Assembly: GCA_026008535.1 (NCBI GenBank)
Contig: BRKX01000014.1
Coordinates: forward strand, 52,749,006-52,813,005
Direction of reading: 5' to 3'
Length of the DNA: 64,000 bases
Source: Perilla frutescens
Lineage: Eukaryota > Streptophyta > Magnoliopsida > Lamiales > Lamiaceae
Below, one piece after another: positions 58,426 to 64,000 of this stretch. The position numbers and the translations under genes are program-made. The notes under the pieces are model-generated. The model was not told where the DNA came from. It did no database searches and saw only the letters and a program-made list of their open reading frames with translations. Each line of letters opens with the position of its first letter. Within the stretch, counting starts at the first letter, position 1.

Positions 58426-59268
58426 CTTTTGGCCGAAAATTGAGGGGAAAAATGTAGTTGTTTTCACTTGAAATTTTTTAAACTTGTTCGAGCTCAATTT
58501 CAAGTCAAAATCTTGCAAATACATTTTTGGAACCCTTGAAATGTAAGGAACACGATGGTATGCTTTAATTTGAAAAATATTAGATGAAATCAAAGCTCCC
58601 AAATTTGGGGTTTAAATTTCGAAACGTTGAACGCAAAAACGAAGATTGTAATGACCTCAAATTCATAAATTAATCAATGCGAAAGATGTATAATACCCTT
58701 ATTATATATACTTTTGTGAGTGTACAAATGGAAGGTCAACTCTTGGTAGTACAAAATCGGGTTCATGCATGCAACCGTAAATTTCTTTTAGCAAATTCTT
58801 CATGTCATTAATCTGCAGTACAAGGTTTCATGAAAATAGGAATTAACAATTAAAATATGGTATAAAATACTAAGAAATAAAATAAGAAGTCAATAATAAA
58901 TCTGGTCTTTATTGTTTATCGACATTACAGACCATATTGATATATGTTTGGTACGTCTTTTATTTTTATTGCATAGGTTTGAACATGCATGAATTTTTCT
59001 AAAATAACTTAAAATGTGAATGAATGGAAGAATGAATAATAGTAGCATGAAATGTACCTAGCTAGTGTTGATAATAATGTATGTGTTTGTTCATTTCATT
59101 GATTGATCTACAATTATTGTACTTCTTTCATATTAATTTCCACATAATCACATGCAATTGGTCAGAATACATAATGCATATATGGACATGTACTACATTT
59201 TACTCTAAAAATTTTGATATATCAAGAAGCTGTTTTATTATTTTAAAAAATGTTGTTGTGTTGTGATT

Positions 59269-59317
<49 letters not shown>

Positions 59318-60237
59318 GCTTATACAATGGCCTTGTTCAGAATATAAAGTCTCCCACTTCAAAAATTTGAGGAGTAGGCTTTTGCGAAAATATTTTCCAC
59401 TTAATTAGTCGTTGAAAAGGTTAGTCCTTCGTTCCCTGGGTAGGATATATAATTTGTAGATGTTATATACCTAATTGTAATTGAATAAACATTACAATAA
59501 TATAATTGATACTCATGAAATATTTATCATATGCTATACAATGCAAAACATTTGTCATAGGGATACTAGGGGTATTTTCACCATTTCACTGTCATCTGTC
59601 AATACACTTTCAATTTCCCTTTCTTTCATCAAACTTTTGTTAATATATTTTACTGCTAATTTTAGATTTTTTTTAGACTAATTTGATGACATAATAGTAA
59701 GCGTCCTATTAGGAGAATTTTGTTGTAGTGTTCTCTGGATTCAGCTTGAATGTTGTTTTTTTCATTTGTGTAGATGTCTATGATTGATTCTAACTCTCAT
59801 TAAAGAAAACAATATTTTGTTTTATTAAATTTTTAATCTTTAATGCTAAAATATAATTGTGTTGACATACAACAACTTTATCAAAGTTGTAACAAATTTA
59901 TATTTTTGTCTTAAAAATAATATACAATGTTTTTTATATTAATGTTTGTTTTTGAAAAACTATAAATCCAAAATTAATAACAATATATACATATAATAAA
60001 AAATAATTGATGAAGAATTTAAAAGATGAAACGGTCTAGCACAAGATTCCCAAAGATAAGTAATCAGAATACCTATTTGAGGTGGAGTGGATCAGAATGT
60101 GTAAAAGTTGCATCATTTTCCTTATTTTGAGAATCTGACTATGTTTTACAATTCGTAAAAATTGAACCAAACACAAAATTTAAAAAATAATAGATTCAAT
60201 GTCAACCAACCTTAATTTTTAATTGTTGTCTAATATT
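58426..60237. other. spacer before NLR gene 2
   Basis: 58555-58870 resumes the block seen at 45450-45730. 59055-59425 is CT-tract unit copy 3 (CT run 59271-59315). 59590-59950 matches 53990-54370. No gene was recognised. Confidence 0.5.
59055..59425. repeat. CT-tract unit, copy 3
   Basis: GATAATAATGTATGTGTTTG, a 45-bp CT run, then TTTTCCACTTAATTAGTCGT: the same order as the copies at 48290 and 51285. Confidence 0.6.
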
Positions 60238-60402
60238 GATATATTGTTAGAAATGAAATCATTAAATACTAGCATTGAATACAATAAATCACATGTTAGA
60301 ATTTTGGAGTCGTATTTCACACAAAGCCAACTAATACCGAGTGAAGCTTTTCTAACCCTTATGTGACTGATGTTAGGTCCAGCATTAGGGAGAGATAGAG
60401 AA
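60238..60402 (+). promoter_or_regulatory. upstream region of NLR gene 2
   Basis: Homologous to 26085-26244 before NLR gene 1, with a conserved GATGTTAGGTCCAGCATTAG and GAGAAATGGCAG start context. This supports the ATG at 60403. Confidence 0.45.
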
Positions 60403-62654
60403 ATGGCAGAAAATATTGCTGCAGAGGTTCTTAGACCAGTTATAGAAGCTACAGTGAAATCGGTTGGTGCAACAATCAAACGCCAATTCAATTATCTCTG
60501 TTGCTTCACTTCCAACATCACTACTCTCAAAGATGAAGCCGAGGCACTAGAAAATACAGCAGGAGACCTGCAGGTTCGAGTTAATAGTGCAAGAGATAAT
60601 GTACAAGTCATTACTCATGAGGTTGAGACTTGGTTAACAAAGTCTAATCACATGAAAGACCAAAAGAAAACAATTTTGGATGAAGTTCCAAATGTAGAAA
60701 GTGGTTGTTTGAAGCTTAGAGCTCGTTTTTCTCTTAGCAAGAGAGCTAAGAAAACAGCTGATCATATGGAAGAGCTTCGAGGTCTGTGCAACTTCGATGT
60801 TATCTCCCAGCAGGACCTTCAGCAGCAATGGAAGCAGTTCCGTTAGGAACCACATTTGACTTCAATTCAAGAAAACAAATTGAAGAAGACATCATGAAAA
60901 TTTTGAAGGATGGGAAGATGAATATGATAGGGATATGTGGGATGGGAGGTCTAGGAAAGACTACCATGGCCAAAATGATCATGAACAGGGCATTGAAGGA
61001 TCAATTATTTGACGAAGTTGTGATGGCAGTGGTCAGTCAACCAGTAGACAAGTTGAAAATTCAGGTTGAGATTGGTGGACCATTGGGTTTGAAGAATCTC
61101 AAAGAGGAAACTTCGATGGCTAATAGAGTGCAAATGTTACATACGAGACTAACTGCATGCACGAAGAGAGTTCTCCTAGTCTTGGATGATGTCTGGGAAA
61201 GACTAGTGATAGAAGAATTAGGAATACCTCGTGATTGCAAAGATTGCACAATCCTTTTAACTTCCCGCAATCAAGATGTTTTGCGAGCAATGAATGTTGA
61301 AAAGGTTTTTGGAATGGAGGTCTTAACTAAAGAAGACGCATGGTTTCTATTTAGAGAGACGGCGGGCACATGTGTGGATGATATTGGATTGAATTCTGCA
61401 GCAAAGGAAGTGGTAGAAGAGTGCAGAGGATTGCCGATCGCCCTGACAACTGTTGGTTCGGCACTAAAAGATGAGAATGATAAGTGTATTTGGAAAGATG
61501 CGGTGACACAATTGAGGAAATCTAGTCCAAATAATATCCCAGATTTTATTAAAGAAGTTTATAATCCACTAAGAGTAAGTTACCATAAGTTGGAGTCTCA
61601 ACAAGCCAAATCCGTATTCTTGCTCTGCTGCTTGTTCGGTGAAGATGCTGATATTCCTCTTAATTACTTGACTTATTTCTGCATGGGATTGGGCATATTT
61701 GAAGGAGGCATCAGCAATTTGGAAGAAGCAAGGAATAGGATTAGTGCATTGATTAAGAGGCTTAAAAGTCGATCTTTGTTGTTAGATGGTTGGAATCAAG
61801 ATTATGTCAGAATGCATGATGTAGTTCGTGATGTTTGCATATTCATGGCTAAAGAGAAAGGATATATTGGTGGGAATGATTGCACTTGGATTTCTTCCTT
61901 TCAAACGACTGCCGGACAAAGAATTAAGCTTCCTATAAACTTACGTCTTCTATTCTTGAGTCATAATTATTCAAAACAGGACGAAGAAATTAACAAATTC
62001 AACGATTGCTATGTTGAAGGGATCAGAGATCTTCAGGTGTTGTTCATTGAGAATTACTCATCATTGACATCTTTGCCGCACACTACAGAGTCATTAAGAA
62101 ATCTCAAAACTTTGGTCTTAATTTCATGTCCGAAATTGGAGACAATATCTTTTGTTGGGGAGTTGGTACATCTTGAGATTCTCTCTTGTCGTGGTTGTCA
62201 TTTGATTAAGGAGTTACCACTGGAGATGAAGCAATTAAACCGTCTCAAAGTGTTAGATCTTTCGTGGTGTGGAAATCTGGAAAGAATAAGTCCAGGAATC
62301 ATATCAAGTCTAGTTGGGTTGGAAGAGTTGAAGATGTTGAATAGCTTCAAGAAATGGGATAGCAACAAAAGAGAGAATGGGAATGCAACGGTGAGAGAGC
62401 TAGAGGCCTTGACCAATTTGAGGTGCTTGGAGATTGAGATAGATGATCCTGCCTTAGCTGCCCAAAACATGCGTCTTTCATCAAAGTTGGACAGATTTGA
62501 AATCAGAATTCCTCCTTCAAAATATGAATTCTTACCTTCGTTTAGCAAAGCAATCAGTCTAAAATGGGAGGGAGAATTACTCATCATTGACATCACTGCC
62601 GCACACTACAGAGTCATTAAGAAATCTCAAAACTTTGGTCTTAGGTACATGTAA
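60403..62654 (+). pseudogene. CC-NBS-LRR gene (NLR gene 2), CC and NBS part with frameshift
   Basis: A paralog of gene 1. The coiled coil (MAENIAAEVLRP ...) is open from 60403 to 60846. Compared with gene 1, one base is missing near 60805-60830, so the NBS lies in the next frame. From the first in-frame ATG of that frame (60831) it encodes an NB-ARC with P-loop GMGGLGKTT, kinase-2 LLVLDDVW, GLPIAL, FLLCCLFGEDADIP and MHD (RMHDVVRDV), then LRRs, ending at 62654. All NBS motifs are preserved, so the frameshift may be recent. A sequencing error cannot be excluded. An N-truncated protein of about 607 aa from 60831 is possible. Confidence 0.8.
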
Positions 62655-63375
62655 CGAACTCGAGACAATATCTGTTGTTGGGGAGTTGGTACATCTTGAG
62701 ATTCTCATTTGTTGCAACTGTGCTTCGATTAAAGAGTTACCACCGGAGATGAAGCGACTAAACCGCCTGAAATTGTTAGATCTCACGGGGTGTGTAAATC
62801 TGGAAAGAATAGGTGGAGGAATCATATCAAGTCTAGTTGGGTTGGAAGAGTTGAAGATGTTGGAGAGCTTCAAGAAATGGGATAGCAACGAAAGAGAGAA
62901 TGGGAATGCAACGGTGAGAGAGCTGGAGGCCTTGACCAATTTGAGGTGCTTGGAGATTGAGATAGATGATCCTGCCTTAGCTGCCCAAAACATGCGTCTT
63001 TCATCAAAGTTGGACAGATTTCGAATCAGAATTGGACCAGTTGAGGATTTTGAAATCTTACCTGATTCGTTTAACAAAACAATGAGTCTAAACTGGGAGG
63101 GAGAAACTTGTGTAGGAGAATGGATTGAGAAGCAGCTGATAAGAGATGCCGAATGTCTATGTTTAACCGGAAACGGTGCAAATAATGTGGACTACATGGC
63201 AAAAAGTCAAAACATAAGGCAGTTGGAGTTGCGTAGCTGTGAGACTATGAAGAATATTGGGAGAACATCAATGGATGATGCTACTGTGTTCCCTCACATG
63301 GAGTATCTGAAGCTTCACTCTCTTCCCCAATTAGAAGAGATATTGGATGGTCCAATTTCGTCTAATTCTTTCTGA
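62572..63375 (+). pseudogene. NLR gene 2 LRR segment, second copy in shifted frame
   Basis: The 523-bp segment 62049-62571 is followed by a second version starting at 62572 with the same GAGAATTACTCATCATTGAC. 523 is not a multiple of three, so the frame changes. The upstream frame ends at 62654, while the downstream LRR frame is open to 63375 (TSLPHTTESLRNLKTLVLGT ... DGPISSNSF). The second version is closer to gene 1 (IKELPPEMKRLN, LERIGGGIISS) than to the first version in gene 2 (LEMKQLN, LERISPGIISS). Confidence 0.8.
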
Positions 63376-63850
63376 TTTGCCGGCACTAAAGCAATTGTGG
63401 AAGAGCAGTAGTAGTGGTCCAGTTTTCCACAACCTCTCTTCCATACGTATCATCCATTGTCCTAAATTGGAAGAGATATTGGATGGTCCAATTTCATCCA
63501 ATTCTTTCCACAATCTCAAGGAAATAACACTTGAAGAATTGCCGGCGCTAAAGCAATTGTGGAAGAGCAGTAGTAGTCCAGTTTTCCACAACCTCTCTTC
63601 CATAAGTATCGTCAATTGTCCTAAATTGAAAGGGATATTGGATGGTCCAATTTCATCCAATTCTTTCCACAATCTCAAGAGCTTATATCTTCAATATTTT
63701 CCGGCACTAAAGCAATTGTGGAAGAGCAGTAGTAGTCCAGTTTTCCACAACCTCTCTTCGATAAGTATCGTCAATTGTCCTAAATTGGAAGAGATATTGG
63801 ATGGTCCAATTTCGTCCAATTCTTTCCACAACCTCTCTTCCATACATATC
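63329..63850 (+). repeat. 159-bp LRR minisatellite (NLR gene 2)
   Basis: The same repeat unit as in gene 1, with 159-bp spacing between starts at 63466, 63625 and 63784. Fewer units are present than in gene 1. Confidence 0.8.
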
Positions 63851-64000
63851 TGGAGTTGTCCCCGCCTACGCAATCTAGGCCAGTTGTCATCAATTGCAGA
63901 AAATAATTGTCTTTTACATCTCCAAAGTCTAACTATTGGATATTGTGAGATGATTGAACAAGTGTTTTTGCGGAACGAAAAAGACCAACGGAGAATAACA
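63374..64000 (+). pseudogene. NLR gene 2 C-terminal LRR region, running off the window
   Basis: After a deletion at about 63371-63374 the LRR frame moves again and is then open to the window end. It encodes LPALKQLWKSSSSGPVFHNL-type units and then PRLRNLGQLSSIAENN ... IEQVFLRNEKDQ. 159-bp units start at about 63466, 63625 and 63784. Later exons, seen in gene 1, lie beyond 64000. Confidence 0.8.

Noticed and set aside
63331..63873. antisense frames over the LRR repeats of NLR gene 2
   Set aside because: Same cause as in gene 1: repeat-driven shadow frames.

Overview
The window is nuclear DNA of a flowering plant, most likely a eudicot. It is AT-rich, has GT-AG introns, long TA/CT microsatellites and many nested transposons. 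It also carries two CC-NBS-LRR (NLR) disease-resistance genes of the RPS2/RPS5 type. I cannot name the species. There are no bacterial-style operons, CRISPR arrays or rRNA genes, and no convincing tRNA gene.

Layout. 1-4990: a Ty1/copia retrotransposon, without its 5' LTR in the window, with one gag-pol frame broken by three stops. 4991-11756: AT-rich spacer holding a 965-bp Mutator-like element with a perfect 9-bp target duplication (7749-8713) and a dispersed repeat with pol III-like boxes. 11996-25697: a 13.7-kb Helitron on the minus strand with both termini recognisable. It carries an apparently intact spliced Rep/helicase gene (17996-23156, 1432 aa predicted) and a nine-exon RPA1-like single-strand-binding-protein gene (12395-15834, 471 aa predicted) in which every splice phase agrees. 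Next to its 5' end are exon-sized pieces of at least five unrelated host genes: FAB1/PIKfyve kinase, acetolactate synthase small subunit, an LRR receptor kinase, beta-galactosidase and an AP endonuclease. The element appears to have inserted nine bases inside the 5' terminus of an older relative.

26245-31161: NLR gene 1, with an intact 821-aa CC-NBS-LRR frame followed by LRR sequence displaced by frameshifts and a stop. 31162-41945: duplicated 3' ends of NLR genes, a WEE1 kinase gene fragment (33400-34299, minus), and a second, complete but decayed copia element (36731-41633) with 145-bp LTRs, a 5-bp target duplication and a paralogous empty site. 41946-60237: gene-poor, built of duplicated noncoding blocks, several terminal-inverted-repeat elements, a relic of the Helitron RPA gene (51590-51815), a small MITE and a 2.55-kb solo LTR (55874-58425). 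60403-64000: NLR gene 2, running off the window, with a 1-bp deletion between CC and NBS and a 523-bp chimeric LRR duplication.

Taken together, this is a rapidly evolving NLR cluster. Unequal exchange and transposons shuffle LRR exons, and a possibly autonomous, gene-capturing Helitron sits directly upstream of NLR gene 1. Nothing was run computationally. All homology calls are from recognition of motifs.
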